From Flavobacteriales bacterium (GTDB taxonomy: Bacteria; Bacteroidota; Bacteroidia; Flavobacteriales_D; Sanyastnellaceae), in NCBI GenBank assembly GCA_030828175.1, contig JAURDB010000012.1:1-34259 (forward strand): DNA of 34,259 nucleotides, given 5' to 3'. This document shows, piece after piece, positions 16,325 to 26,731 of the stretch. Each line of letters begins with the position of its first letter. Position 1 is the stretch's first letter. A model generated the notes under the pieces. That model was not told the DNA's origin. It saw only the letters and a list, made by a program, of their open reading frames with translations, and ran no database searches. The translations under genes were made by a program, and so were the position numbers.

Positions 16325-16755
16325 GACCGTCAACCCTCGCCTTTTTTTGCTGTACCCTGCTGTTTTCGGCATGCACAACGCCTTCCATCGAGGAAAAGGT
16401 GATCCGTACCTGGCCGGAAAGCGGGGAGCCCCGGGAAATCCACATTGCATTGCCGGACAGCTCCGGCACTGAAGTAAAGATTCTGCATGGCAATGGACGC
16501 ATTCACATGCGCGGTGTCCTGAAGGCAGGAAAGCGGGAGGGGACCTGGAACACCTACCGGGAAGACGGCATGCCATGGAGCCAGGTTCATTATGTCGACG
16601 GATTGAAAGACGGGCTTTTCAGAACGTGGCACGCCGGTGGCGTCCCTCACATTGAAGGCCAGCACCGCAACAACCAGCCGGACAGCACCTGGCACTTCTA
16701 CAGCACGGAAGGCGTGCTGGTCCAGACGGAGTTCTATGGGGAAGGGGCGAATTGA
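16321..16755 (+). CDS. MORN-repeat-like lipoprotein
   Basis: Lipobox LLFSACTT; repeats GVLKAGKREGTWNTYREDG / VDGLKDGLFRTWHAGG / NQPDSTWHFYSTEG. Confidence 0.8.
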   Translation: MRPSTLAFFCCTLLFSACTTPSIEEKVIRTWPESGEPREIHIALPDSSGTEVKILHGNGRIHMRGVLKAGKREGTWNTYREDGMPWSQVHYVDGLKDGLFRTWHAGGVPHIEGQHRNNQPDSTWHFYSTEGVLVQTEFYGEGAN

Positions 16756-16825
16756 ACCGTCCGATGTGGGTCGTTTTCGACAAGACACATACCGAAGTAC
16801 TCCCTTCCGGGCGTTGATTTGTTCC

Positions 16826-17875
16826 ATGCCTCACATTCGTTTCGCATCCCGTCTCCCCCTCCTTGTTCTGCTCTGCTCGGCTTCAGCCTGCATGGCGAGC
16901 GGTGAGGAAGATCAGCGGAACTACATCCAGAAATGGAAGGATGAAGCCGTTCGGCAAATGGCCATCCATCGGATTCCGGCGAGCATCACTTTGGCACAAG
17001 GCCTTCTGGAAAGCGGGTCGGGAAAAAGCGAGTTGAGCGCACGCTCGAACAACCACTTTGGCATCAAATGCCACAAGGATTGGGAAGGGGGGCGCACCTA
17101 CCACGACGACGATGCCAAAGGCGAGTGCTTTCGGGTCTATGCTGACGCCCGGGACAGTTTTGAGGACCACAGCATCTTCTTGAAGCGCAAGCGCTATGAA
17201 AGTCTTTTCGAACTGAATATCGATGACTACAAAGGCTGGGCAAGGGGGCTCAAGAGATGCGGGTATGCAACCAGCCCAACCTATGCCAAGGCTTTGATTG
17301 AACTGATTGAGCGCCATGGGCTAGATGATTACGACGAAGAGGGCATCGCCTTGCTGAAGGCCGGCACCATCCCCAATCGAATCACCGATCAGGAAGCCGA
17401 AACCGTGTCTGATGCTCATCCGACCGACGGAGGGTCCGCGGGCCAGGGGTCATCCTCTGTTCGCGTTGGGGGAGGACGTCTGAACGGCATCACCGAGAAT
17501 GATGTGTCCTGGGTGGAAATCCGGGCCGGTGAAACCATTGGACAGATTGCAGAGCAGATGGAGTTGGCCCTTTGGCAGCTTCGCAAATACAATGACCTGG
17601 GCGAATTGAGCAAAACCACCCGCTTTGATTCGGCCCGACGTCTTTACATCCAGCCCAAGCGAAGGCGGGGCAGCCAACATTGGCACCTTGTCAAGAATGG
17701 GGAAACCCTGCGTACCATCAGCGATCTGGAAGCGGTAAAGCTGAAGGTGCTCATGAAGAGGACAGACAAAGGCCCCGATGAGGAATTGAAAACCGGTACC
17801 CTTGTTCCCCTTCGCTTCGCTACCGGCGACGATGGCAAACTGCCTTGGTATGCTTGGGGCGGTGGTGCGCGTTGA
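16826..17875 (+). CDS. Exported glucosaminidase (GH73-like) with C-terminal LysM-like repeats
   Basis: IPASITLAQGLLESGSGKSELSARSNNHFGIKCHKDWEGGRTYHDDDAKGECFRVYADARDSFEDHSIFL; LysM-like VEIRAGETIGQIAEQMELALWQLRKYN and HLVKNGETLRTIS; start trimmed from 16637. Confidence 0.9.
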   Translation: MPHIRFASRLPLLVLLCSASACMASGEEDQRNYIQKWKDEAVRQMAIHRIPASITLAQGLLESGSGKSELSARSNNHFGIKCHKDWEGGRTYHDDDAKGECFRVYADARDSFEDHSIFLKRKRYESLFELNIDDYKGWARGLKRCGYATSPTYAKALIELIERHGLDDYDEEGIALLKAGTIPNRITDQEAETVSDAHPTDGGSAGQGSSSVRVGGGRLNGITENDVSWVEIRAGETIGQIAEQMELALWQLRKYNDLGELSKTTRFDSARRLYIQPKRRRGSQHWHLVKNGETLRTISDLEAVKLKVLMKRTDKGPDEELKTGTLVPLRFATGDDGKLPWYAWGGGAR

Positions 17876-17900
17876 GGCGCAAGCGCGCTAAATTGCAGAC

Positions 17901-19085
17901 ATGCCATTCTATCAGCGGAAGGGGCAGGTCCCGCACAAGCGGCACACCCAATTCACCCAGGCGGACGGAACGCTCCACCACGAACAGCTCTTCGGAACGA
18001 TCGGCTTTGTGGGCATGAGCTCGCTGCTCTACCATTTGTATCCCCCCACGATGGTGGAGTCCGTGGCCGCGCCGCGCGATGCCCGGCCCGTGGAAGGCGT
18101 GAAGGAGAACATCACCTCGCGCCGGGTCCCGGGGTTTTCCGCGCCTTCCTCCGGCAGCGCCCTGGAAGCCCGGGTGCCGCTGATGTTCAATTCGGACTGC
18201 ACGATCTCGGTGGCCAGGCCCGACCTCCCGGACGACGAGGACCGCTTTTACAAGAATGCCGACTCCGACGAGGTCGTCTTCATCCACGACGGTGAAGGCA
18301 TCCTCCACACCCTGTTTGGCGACCTGGCCTACCGCCCTGGAGACTATCTGGTCATTCCGCGTGGCGTCATCCATCGGTGGGCTCCAGCGAACGGATCGGA
18401 GCAGCGCTGGCTGGTGGTGGAGAGCGCCCATCCCATCGTCACACCCAAGCGCTATCGGAACCATTTCGGGCAATTGTTGGAGCACAGCCCATTCTGCGAG
18501 CGGGACTTGCGGGCGCCTGAGCATGTTCCGGCCGTCGACCGCGCCGGTTCTTTTCCGATTGATGTGCGCAAAGAGGGCATGATCCATACCGTCACCTACG
18601 GCCGCCATCCCTTCGACGTGGTCGGTTGGGACGGATACCATTTTCCCTACGCCTTCTCCATCCACGACTTCGAGCCCATCACGGGGCGCGTGCACCAGCC
18701 GCCGCCGGTGCACCAGACCTTTGAGACCGATGCCTTTGTCATCTGCAGCTTCTGCCCCAGGCTCTACGACTACCACCCCAAGTCCATTCCCGCCCCTTAC
18801 AACCACAGCAACATCGATTCCGACGAAGTGCTGTACTACGTAGAAGGCAATTTCATGAGCCGCAAGGGGATCTCGCGCGGGGATCTGACCCTGCATCCAG
18901 GAGGCATTCCCCACGGACCGCACCCCGGCACCTACGAGGGCTCCATCGGCAAGACCGGTACTGCCGAACTCGCCGTCATGGTCGACACCTTCCGGCCCCT
19001 GCGCCTGACCCAGCAAGCCCTGGACATCGAGGACGGTGGCTACCACACCAGCTGGCTCGGTTACACCCCAAAAATCATCGACTGA
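17901..19085 (+). CDS. hmgA: Homogentisate 1,2-dioxygenase
   Basis: 394 aa; cupin protein with YRPGDYLVIPRGVIHRW and GDLTLHPGGIPHGPHPG; adjacent to hppD. Confidence 0.9.
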   Translation: MPFYQRKGQVPHKRHTQFTQADGTLHHEQLFGTIGFVGMSSLLYHLYPPTMVESVAAPRDARPVEGVKENITSRRVPGFSAPSSGSALEARVPLMFNSDCTISVARPDLPDDEDRFYKNADSDEVVFIHDGEGILHTLFGDLAYRPGDYLVIPRGVIHRWAPANGSEQRWLVVESAHPIVTPKRYRNHFGQLLEHSPFCERDLRAPEHVPAVDRAGSFPIDVRKEGMIHTVTYGRHPFDVVGWDGYHFPYAFSIHDFEPITGRVHQPPPVHQTFETDAFVICSFCPRLYDYHPKSIPAPYNHSNIDSDEVLYYVEGNFMSRKGISRGDLTLHPGGIPHGPHPGTYEGSIGKTGTAELAVMVDTFRPLRLTQQALDIEDGGYHTSWLGYTPKIID

Positions 19086-19093
19086 ACCCTGCA

Positions 19094-20233
19094 ATGACCA
19101 TGGAACAGCAGACCCCCCAACCCGCCATCACCGTTCCCGAAGCGGACGACTTCCTGCCCCTGCTCGGCACGGACCACGTCGAGCTCATCGTCGGCAACGC
19201 CAAGCAGAGCGCCTATTACTACATGCACGCCTGGGGCTTCCAGCCGCTGGCATTCAAAGGCCTCGAGACTGGAGATTCCGACAGCGTGAGCTACGTGCTG
19301 AGACAGGATAAAATCACCCTCGTGCTGACCACGCCGCTGATGGCCGACGGGCCCCTGAACGACCACCTGAATCGCCACGGAGACGGCGTCAAAGCCGTTG
19401 CGCTGTGGGTGGACGACGCGGAGAAGAGCTGGAAGGAGACCACCTCCCGCGGCGCGGTGAGCGCCTTTGCCCCCGAAACCCGTGAAGACGGGGACGGAAA
19501 GGTGGTCCTGAGCGCCATCGAGACCTACGGCGACACCATTCACGTCTTCGTGGAGCGCAAGGCCTACAACGGGGTCTTCCTCCCTGGATACCAGGCTTGG
19601 AATCCGGTGGCGACGTCACCCGTTGTCGGCCTCAAATACATCGATCACATGGTGGGCAACGTCGGATGGGGCGAGATGAACACCTGGTGTGAATTCTATG
19701 CCAAAGTCATGGGCTTTGCGCAGTTGATCTCCTTTGATGACAAGGACATCTCCACAGATTACACCGCCTTGATGTCCAAGGTGATGAGCAACGGAAACGG
19801 GCGCATCAAATTTCCGATCAACGAGCCCGCCGAAGGGCGGAAGAAGAGCCAGATTGAGGAGTACATCGACTTTTACCAGGGCGCGGGTGTGCAGCACATC
19901 GCCGTGGCCACCGACAACATCATCGAGACGGTCACGGAGCTGCGGCGCCGCGGCATTGACTTCCTGAAAGTGCCCAGCACTTACTACGACACCGTACTGG
20001 ACCGGGTGGGTGAGATCGACGAGGACCTGGAACCCTTGCGCGACTTGGGTATCCTGATCGACCGGGACGACGAAGGGTATCTCCTGCAGATCTTCACCAA
20101 GCCCGTGGTGGACCGGCCCACGATGTTCTTCGAGATCATCCAGCGCAAGGGTGCCCAGAGCTTCGGAAAGGGCAATTTCAAGGCGCTCTTCGAGGCCATC
20201 GAACGGGAGCAGGCCTTGCGTGGCACACTCTGA
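19094..20233 (+). CDS. hppD: 4-hydroxyphenylpyruvate dioxygenase
   Basis: Two VOC halves; YIDHMVGNVGWGEMNTWCEFYAKVMGF; GVQHIAVATDNI; C-terminal LQIFTKPVVDRPTMFFEIIQRKGAQSFGKGNFKALFEAIE. Confidence 0.95.
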   Translation: MTMEQQTPQPAITVPEADDFLPLLGTDHVELIVGNAKQSAYYYMHAWGFQPLAFKGLETGDSDSVSYVLRQDKITLVLTTPLMADGPLNDHLNRHGDGVKAVALWVDDAEKSWKETTSRGAVSAFAPETREDGDGKVVLSAIETYGDTIHVFVERKAYNGVFLPGYQAWNPVATSPVVGLKYIDHMVGNVGWGEMNTWCEFYAKVMGFAQLISFDDKDISTDYTALMSKVMSNGNGRIKFPINEPAEGRKKSQIEEYIDFYQGAGVQHIAVATDNIIETVTELRRRGIDFLKVPSTYYDTVLDRVGEIDEDLEPLRDLGILIDRDDEGYLLQIFTKPVVDRPTMFFEIIQRKGAQSFGKGNFKALFEAIEREQALRGTL

Positions 20234-21878
20234 ATCCCCCACTGCTCCTGCCCTCGCATGGCGAGGCGTGGACCTGGACATCGGGGACAAGGCCATCCTG
20301 CGTGGAATCGACCTGGCGGTGGACCACGGAAGGACCCTGGCCCTGGTCGGCGAAAGCGGGTCGGGCAAGACCATGTGCTGCATGGCCGCCCTGGGCCTCA
20401 TTCCTGGCGGAGGGCGCCTTACCGCAGGGCGGATAGAAGGGCCCGGCGGGGTGTGGATGCGGGCAGACGAAGGGGACACCGTGCCCATCCCGCGGGGCAA
20501 GGTGGTCACGATGGTTTTTCAGGAGCCGATGACCAGCCTCAACCCCACCATGCGGTGCGGTGCCCAGGTCGCGGAAGTCATCCTGAGGCACGAAAAATCG
20601 GAAGCTTCAAAGGCCCGGAAAAAAGTCCTTGGCTTGTTTGAGGAGGTCCAAATGCCCGATCCCCAGCGGGCGTGGTCTGCCTATCCTCACGAACTATCTG
20701 GTGGACAGAAACAGCGGGTTTTGATTGCCATGGCGTTGGCCAACGACCCTGACATCCTGCTGGCCGATGAACCCACCACTGCCTTGGACAGCACACTGCG
20801 TGCGGAACTCCTGGACCTCATTGCCTCCATTCAGCGCGCGCGCGGTTTGGCCTTGGTCCTCGTGACGCACGACATGGATGTGGTGGAAAGGGCGGCTGAC
20901 GAGGTGGCCGTCCTCTTGAAGGGACGGGTAGTAGAACACGGCAGCGCGGACCGCATCTTACATGCCCCAGCGCACCCATACACACGCGGCCTTTTGGCCT
21001 GTCGTGTTCCGAAGAAAGGAAGAATGACGCCGCTTCCCGTGCTCTCGGACTTCATGGGAGATGAAGCCGGCTCGGCCACCTTCCAACATCAGGAAATCCA
21101 AAGTGCCCCTGCGGACCGGCCCATGCTGTTGGAAGTGAACGCCGCTTGTAAGACCTATCCAGGGGGGGGCGTGCCCGCCTTGGACAACGTCGGCCTTTCA
21201 CTCCCGGAAGGGGGAAGCCTTGGAATTGTGGGTGGAAGCGGGTGCGGCAAGACAACCCTTGCTCGCGCCATTCTCGGTTTGCATCGACTGGACAGCGGCA
21301 GCATCCGCATCGCCGGAAAATCGGTAGAACAAAACTCCCCCGATCAGATCCGACACATCCGCAGTCAAGTAGGCCTGGTGTTCCAGGACCCTCGGGCGGC
21401 GTTGAACCCCACTCGAAAGGTGGGCGCGGCCATACGGGAGGTCCTCACCCGCTGGGGCCATACGCCCGACCAAGCCTCAACAGAAGCGGTGAAACTGATG
21501 GAGGCTGTGGGGCTTGAAGCAGATGCCCTGCATAGAAAACCAGACGCCTTTTCCGGTGGGCAACGCCAGCGGATTGTGATCGCACGGGCCCTCGCGGCCG
21601 ACCCCAAGCTGCTCATCTGTGATGAAGCTGTCGCAGCGTTGGATGTGAGCGTGCAGGCACAGGTGCTCAATCTATTGGTCGAATTGCGCAGGAAGCGCGG
21701 TCTTGCCTTGCTGTTCATCAGCCACGACCTCGGGGTTGTGAGATATCTGTGTGACCGGACGCTGGTGCTGGATCGTGGCCAAGTTGTGGAGGAAGGAGAA
21801 TCGGACCAATTGTGGGCCCATCCAACCCATGAAGTGACCCGGAGACTTCAGGCCGCCGGAGGGGGTTCGATTGCCTAA
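20220..21878 (+). CDS. ABC transporter ATP-binding protein with two fused NBDs (Opp/Dpp, YejF/GsiA-like)
   Basis: Walker A GESGSGKT and GGSGCGKTT; signatures LSGGQKQR and FSGGQRQR; Walker B ILLADEPTT and LLICDEAVA; probable GTG start at 20220 overlapping the hppD end. Confidence 0.9.
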   Translation: MAHSESPTAPALAWRGVDLDIGDKAILRGIDLAVDHGRTLALVGESGSGKTMCCMAALGLIPGGGRLTAGRIEGPGGVWMRADEGDTVPIPRGKVVTMVFQEPMTSLNPTMRCGAQVAEVILRHEKSEASKARKKVLGLFEEVQMPDPQRAWSAYPHELSGGQKQRVLIAMALANDPDILLADEPTTALDSTLRAELLDLIASIQRARGLALVLVTHDMDVVERAADEVAVLLKGRVVEHGSADRILHAPAHPYTRGLLACRVPKKGRMTPLPVLSDFMGDEAGSATFQHQEIQSAPADRPMLLEVNAACKTYPGGGVPALDNVGLSLPEGGSLGIVGGSGCGKTTLARAILGLHRLDSGSIRIAGKSVEQNSPDQIRHIRSQVGLVFQDPRAALNPTRKVGAAIREVLTRWGHTPDQASTEAVKLMEAVGLEADALHRKPDAFSGGQRQRIVIARALAADPKLLICDEAVAALDVSVQAQVLNLLVELRRKRGLALLFISHDLGVVRYLCDRTLVLDRGQVVEEGESDQLWAHPTHEVTRRLQAAGGGSIA

Positions 21879-21887
21879 TTTCGAGCC

Positions 21888-22667
21888 ATGTCCGAAACCG
21901 CCCTCGTCACCGAGGTCCTGCACGGCCCTGTCGCCTGTTGGACACTGAACAGACCCCAGCAACTCAATGCCCTGAATGGCAAGCTCATCGAGAAACTCGG
22001 TGCCCTGGTAGAAGAAGTCCAACAGCGCGATGAAGTGCGCTGCGTGGTCCTCACCGGCTCAGGGGAAAAGGCCTTTGTCGCCGGCGCTGACATCAAGGAA
22101 TTCGCAGATTTCGACAGTGTGGCAGGACGCCGCCTCGCCGAGAAAGGTCAACGCATTCTGTTTGATGCCATCTCCCATTCGTCCAAGCCTTTTGTGGCGG
22201 CTGTGGGTGGCTTTGCGCTCGGAGGCGGGTTGGAGTTGGCACTGGCCTGCCATGTGCGTGTGGCTTCTGCCAATGCACGGTTTGGCCTACCCGAAGTTAC
22301 CCTCGGCCTGATCCCAGGATACGGTGGCACCCAACGCCTCTCCAAAATCGTTGGGCGCGGTCGCGCCATGGAGATGATTCTCTCGGCACGCATGGTGAAG
22401 GCCGACGAAGCCTTGGCCATGGGGTTGGTCAGCACGGTTGTGGAGCGAGACGTGCTCATGGATGAAGCACTGCGCATGTCCCGTGCCCTCTCAGCAAACA
22501 GCCCAAAGGCCATAGGAGCTGCCATTCGTGCCGTGCAGGCCAGCGGGTCTCCCGAAGGTTACGAAGTGGAAATCGACCAGTTCGGGCGGTGCTTCTCCAA
22601 TGAAGACTTCAAGGAAGGCGTAGCCGCCTTTCTCGAAAAGCGGAAACCTGAATTTCCCGGAAAATGA
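21888..22667 (+). CDS. Enoyl-CoA hydratase/isomerase (crotonase) family protein
   Basis: [69 protein letters not shown]. Confidence 0.92.
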   Translation: MSETALVTEVLHGPVACWTLNRPQQLNALNGKLIEKLGALVEEVQQRDEVRCVVLTGSGEKAFVAGADIKEFADFDSVAGRRLAEKGQRILFDAISHSSKPFVAAVGGFALGGGLELALACHVRVASANARFGLPEVTLGLIPGYGGTQRLSKIVGRGRAMEMILSARMVKADEALAMGLVSTVVERDVLMDEALRMSRALSANSPKAIGAAIRAVQASGSPEGYEVEIDQFGRCFSNEDFKEGVAAFLEKRKPEFPGK

Positions 22668-23125
22668 ACGAGTCCCCCGATTTACGCATCCGAGTGGTCC
22701 ATGCGGGAGACACGCAACTTCCCCAATATGCCACCCCGTTGAGCGCGGGTCTGGATTTGCGCGCCCACCTGCCCGGTCCGGTCGTTCTGGAGCCTGGGGA
22801 ACGCCGCTTGGTGCCCACGGGGCTCCACATTGAATTGCCGGCGGGCCATGAAGCCCAGGTACGACCGCGCAGTGGCCTTGCCTACAAGCATGGCATTACG
22901 GTGCTGAATGCCCCGGGTACCATCGATGCAGATTACCGAGGAGACATCGGTGTGCTGCTCATCAACTTGGGCCAAGCCGCATTTACCATTGAACCGGGCG
23001 AGCGCATTGCCCAACTCGTCGTAGCCCCATACACCCGTGTAGAATGGGCTCCCGTCAAAGACACTGCCGAACTCGCGGTCTCCAAACGGGGAGAAGGCGG
23101 ATTCGGACATACTGGAACCTCATGA
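22664..23125 (+). CDS. dut: dUTP diphosphatase
   Basis: [58 protein letters not shown]. Confidence 0.96.
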   Translation: MNESPDLRIRVVHAGDTQLPQYATPLSAGLDLRAHLPGPVVLEPGERRLVPTGLHIELPAGHEAQVRPRSGLAYKHGITVLNAPGTIDADYRGDIGVLLINLGQAAFTIEPGERIAQLVVAPYTRVEWAPVKDTAELAVSKRGEGGFGHTGTS

Positions 23126-24123
23126 ACCTCATCATCCCCATGGCGGGACGCGGCAGTCGTTTGCGTCCTCATACCCTCACGGTCCCCAAACCGCTGGTCC
23201 ACGTGGCGGGCAAGCCCATCGTCCAGCACCTTGTGGAGGACCTGGCTGCCATGAGCCCCCGTCCTTTCGCCAACATCGCCTTTGTGATTGGCGACTTTGG
23301 CGACCAGGTGGAAGCAGATTTGTTGAACCTCGCCAGCCGTCTCGGTGCCCAGGGGCACATCTGCCATCAGGACCAGCCGTTGGGCACTGCACACGCCGTC
23401 TGGTGCGCCAAGGAATGGCTGTCTGGCGAAACCGTGGTGGCATTCGCAGACACATTGTTTCGCGCGGATTTCCAGCTCGATGCAGAAGCAGACGGACACA
23501 TCTTCGTCAAGCGCATTGAGGACCCCCGCCAGTTCGGCGTGGTTGTGCTGGGTGATGATGGCGCCATCTCTGAGTATGCGGAAAAGCCAGAAGAACCCGT
23601 TTCCAACCTGGCGATGATTGGGATTTACCACTTCAAAGACGGCGGAGCGTTGGGCAGGGAAATTGACCTGCTCATCGAAAATGGCACGATGAAGGGGGGC
23701 GAGTATCAACTTCCCGATGCCTTCCGCGCCCTGACAGAACAGGGTGCGCGCTTCCGACCGGGTGAAGTCAATGCCTGGATGGACTGTGGAAACCGCGAAG
23801 TCACCGTGGAGACCAACGGCCGCATGCTCGAATTTCTGGGCGATGCTGCCGGCGTTGCGCCTGGAGCCACCGTGGAGAACAGTGTCGTGATCCCCCCTTG
23901 TATCATCCAAGAAGGTGCCGTTGTCCGAAACGCAGTCGTAGGTCCTTGCGTGACCATCGGGCCTCGAACAGTAGTAGAACGCAGCATCCTGAGCGATTGC
24001 CTCGTAGGCAGTGATGGCCATTTGAACGGTGTGAACCTCAAGGGGTCCATGATTGGAAACCACGCCTCTGTCAGCCGGTCCGGAGAGGACCTCAGCATAG
24101 GGGATTACTGCACGTCTGCATGA
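23122..24123 (+). CDS. Sugar-phosphate nucleotidyltransferase with C-terminal left-handed beta-helix
   Basis: [40 protein letters not shown]; hexapeptide-like C-terminus; start trimmed from 23044. Confidence 0.9.
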   Translation: MNLIIPMAGRGSRLRPHTLTVPKPLVHVAGKPIVQHLVEDLAAMSPRPFANIAFVIGDFGDQVEADLLNLASRLGAQGHICHQDQPLGTAHAVWCAKEWLSGETVVAFADTLFRADFQLDAEADGHIFVKRIEDPRQFGVVVLGDDGAISEYAEKPEEPVSNLAMIGIYHFKDGGALGREIDLLIENGTMKGGEYQLPDAFRALTEQGARFRPGEVNAWMDCGNREVTVETNGRMLEFLGDAAGVAPGATVENSVVIPPCIIQEGAVVRNAVVGPCVTIGPRTVVERSILSDCLVGSDGHLNGVNLKGSMIGNHASVSRSGEDLSIGDYCTSA

Positions 24124-25838
24124 TGTGTCGCGCGACATACTGCCTTCTGGGTTGTATCCTGGTTGCGATGTCGATGGGCTGCTCCCTGCTCGGTGGTGTT
24201 GCCGAGTCCGAAGAAGCGGGACTGGGCACCGTTGATCGGGACTTCCATGCCGCCTACTATGAGGCCCAAACAGCCAAGGTCAAAGGCGACCGCGTTGGCG
24301 CGCGCGAAGCTTTGTTGGCCTGTCTGGATGCCGACCCCGATGCTGCCATCGTGCACTTTGAGCTCGCCCGAATCGAAAGAATGGACGGCCAGTGGGCGGC
24401 AGCGATGAGCGCCGTGGAACGCGCCGTAACGCTGGACGGAGACAACCCCTGGTACCGCAGGGAGTTCGCGGAAATCGCATTGGAGCTCGGCCGCAATGAG
24501 GAAGCCGATGGTGCTTTGTCTTGGCTGCTGGAAAACAAGCCCGAAGACGATGTCGCAGCGATGATGCTGCTGGATTTGCGGAGTGCAGAAGGCCGAATAG
24601 ATGATGCTTTGAAGGTGGTCGACGTCCTCGAGCGCGAGTGGGGTCCCGATCCGGAATGGCATTTTGAACGGCACCGTTTGAACCTGTCCGCGGGACGCAT
24701 GGAAACCGCCTTGGGCAACCTACGCGCACTGGAACGGGACTTCCCAGAAGTGATCGAAGCACCCCTTCAACACGCCCGGCTGTTGATTTCCGAGGGTCGT
24801 GTGGAAGAGGCTGAATCGATGTTGCGCCAGTCCTTGGAGCGGACGGGGCATGGCCGCTTGCACCTGGAGTTGGCGCACATTTTAACGGCGAGAGGAGACA
24901 CCGAGGCGGCACGTGAACACGTCCGTTATGCCTTTGCTTCCGATGAAGTGCCATTGGAAGAAAAGCTGGACATCGCTTGGGCTTACGTTGAATTGGCGGA
25001 AATCCAGCAGGAACTTGAGCCCGAAGCTTCCCGCCTCATCGATTTGCTCCTTGAAATGAATCCAGAAGAAGCCGAGCCCTTCGAGCTCTTGGCTGCGTTG
25101 CGCGACATCCAAGGAGACGGTGAGGGGGCGCTGGAGGCCCTGGAGGCAGCTTTGGAGCGAAACCCCAATTCTGCGGAACGCTGGCTGGAAGCCTGTCAAT
25201 TGGCCATCGCCTCCCAACAATGGCAGCGACTCAATGGCCTCTCTGGGTCCGCCGGGTCCTTGTTCCCCAACCTCCCTGTTTTCCCCTATTTCCAGGGAAT
25301 GGCACAGATGGAACTCGGGCAAGACCAAGCCGCCGAAAGACAGTTGAAGATGGCCCGAAACCTCATCGTGGACCGGCCCGATTTCGAATCAGACGTCCTC
25401 GCCATGCTGGCACAGTTGGCCCATGAACGAAAAGACCATGCGGCCTCAGATGAATGGTTCGAGATGGCCATTGAGGTCAATCCGCAGAACATCCTTGCCC
25501 TGAACAATTACGCATACTATCTCGCGGTTCGGGGTCAGAAAACAGAACGGGCAGTGGAAATGGCGGCACGGGTCGTGGCCCTGTCTCCCGGCGACCCCAA
25601 TTTCGAGGACACCTACGCTTGGGCCTTGTACCGTGATGGAGACATCCAGGAAGCCCTTGATTGGATTGAATTGGCCATCCTCCACGAAGGCGATGCCCCC
25701 TCACCGACGGTTCTGGAACATTGCGGAGACATTCTCCACGCCCTGGGCAGAGAAGAAGAAGCCCTGGAGCGTTGGAAGGCTGCCCTTGCTGCCGGTGGAA
25801 ATAGGGATACGCTTGCGCCCAAAATCGAAGGTGAATGA
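24120..25838 (+). CDS. Tetratricopeptide-repeat lipoprotein
   Basis: Lipobox MSMGCSLL; repeated TPR helices, e.g. AASDEWFEMAIEVNPQNILALNNYAYYLAVRG, NFEDTYAWALYRDGDIQEALDWIELAIL. Confidence 0.88.
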   Translation: MMCRATYCLLGCILVAMSMGCSLLGGVAESEEAGLGTVDRDFHAAYYEAQTAKVKGDRVGAREALLACLDADPDAAIVHFELARIERMDGQWAAAMSAVERAVTLDGDNPWYRREFAEIALELGRNEEADGALSWLLENKPEDDVAAMMLLDLRSAEGRIDDALKVVDVLEREWGPDPEWHFERHRLNLSAGRMETALGNLRALERDFPEVIEAPLQHARLLISEGRVEEAESMLRQSLERTGHGRLHLELAHILTARGDTEAAREHVRYAFASDEVPLEEKLDIAWAYVELAEIQQELEPEASRLIDLLLEMNPEEAEPFELLAALRDIQGDGEGALEALEAALERNPNSAERWLEACQLAIASQQWQRLNGLSGSAGSLFPNLPVFPYFQGMAQMELGQDQAAERQLKMARNLIVDRPDFESDVLAMLAQLAHERKDHAASDEWFEMAIEVNPQNILALNNYAYYLAVRGQKTERAVEMAARVVALSPGDPNFEDTYAWALYRDGDIQEALDWIELAILHEGDAPSPTVLEHCGDILHALGREEEALERWKAALAAGGNRDTLAPKIEGE

Positions 25839-26731
25839 GGTTGTTGGCGAGCCTGTTGATCCTGGTTTTGCTTTCCGGGTGCACGAACATGCGCCGGCTG
25901 GAAAAGGGGAAGCCCATTCGCTCGGAAAGTGCGTCGACCATCTTACGGAAGCACCTGGCCACCAATGCCAATCCAGAATGGGCCACCATGCGCATGCAAG
26001 TGGAAACCCAGATAGACGGAGAGAGCAGCTCGTTCAAAGTCAATGCCCGCCTTCGGCGGGACTCCGCCATTTGGCTGAGCATTACCCCTGCATTGGGTGT
26101 GGAAGCGGCCCGCATCGTCCTGACCGTGGATTCGGTGCTTTTCCTGTCCAAAGTGCCGGGGAATCGCTTCGGCTATGTGGGAGATTATGCCGCATTCGAC
26201 ACCCTATTGGGAACGGAAATCAACTACAACATGGTCCAGCGCATCATTACAGGTGAAGCGATCAACCTGTTGGATGAAGACATCAAGTACATCTCCAAGG
26301 TGGACGGACGAGAGCACTTGCTCATCAGCAAATACAAACGGCGCGTACGGCGTTTGGTCGGGGTCAAGGAAAAAGAGATCAATCCACAAGACAGCCTGTC
26401 GGTGGAAGCGTCTCCAGAAGTCCAGGAACGCGTGATGAACCGCTCTGATGATGAAGACCTTCTCGTCAAGCGATACTGGTTCGATGGCTTGGGTTACCAA
26501 CTCACACGCACCCGCTTTGACGACTTGTACAACGGACGCTCCATCGAAATCGGACACGGTGGATTTGAGCCCGAGGCAGGAGGATGGATCCCCCACCGCA
26601 CGGAACTGATCATCGCCTCTCCATTGGGAACCCAGCGCATCAGCCTGGAAATCTTGAGGGCACGTTACAACAAGGCATATTCCATGCCCTTTTCAATTCC
26701 GGAAGACATTGAGATACGGAAAGGGCTTTAA
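25835..26731 (+). CDS. DUF4292-like lipoprotein
   Basis: Lipobox LVLLSGCTN; VNARLRRDSAIWLSITPALGVEAARIVLTVDSVLFLSKVPGNRFGYVGDYAAFDTLLGTEINYNMVQRIITGE. Confidence 0.78.
   Translation: MRLLASLLILVLLSGCTNMRRLEKGKPIRSESASTILRKHLATNANPEWATMRMQVETQIDGESSSFKVNARLRRDSAIWLSITPALGVEAARIVLTVDSVLFLSKVPGNRFGYVGDYAAFDTLLGTEINYNMVQRIITGEAINLLDEDIKYISKVDGREHLLISKYKRRVRRLVGVKEKEINPQDSLSVEASPEVQERVMNRSDDEDLLVKRYWFDGLGYQLTRTRFDDLYNGRSIEIGHGGFEPEAGGWIPHRTELIIASPLGTQRISLEILRARYNKAYSMPFSIPEDIEIRKGL

Noticed and set aside
17820-19094. 424-aa minus-strand ORF
   Set aside because: Antisense to homogentisate dioxygenase.
22933-24138. 401-aa minus-strand ORF
   Set aside because: Antisense to dut and the nucleotidyltransferase.
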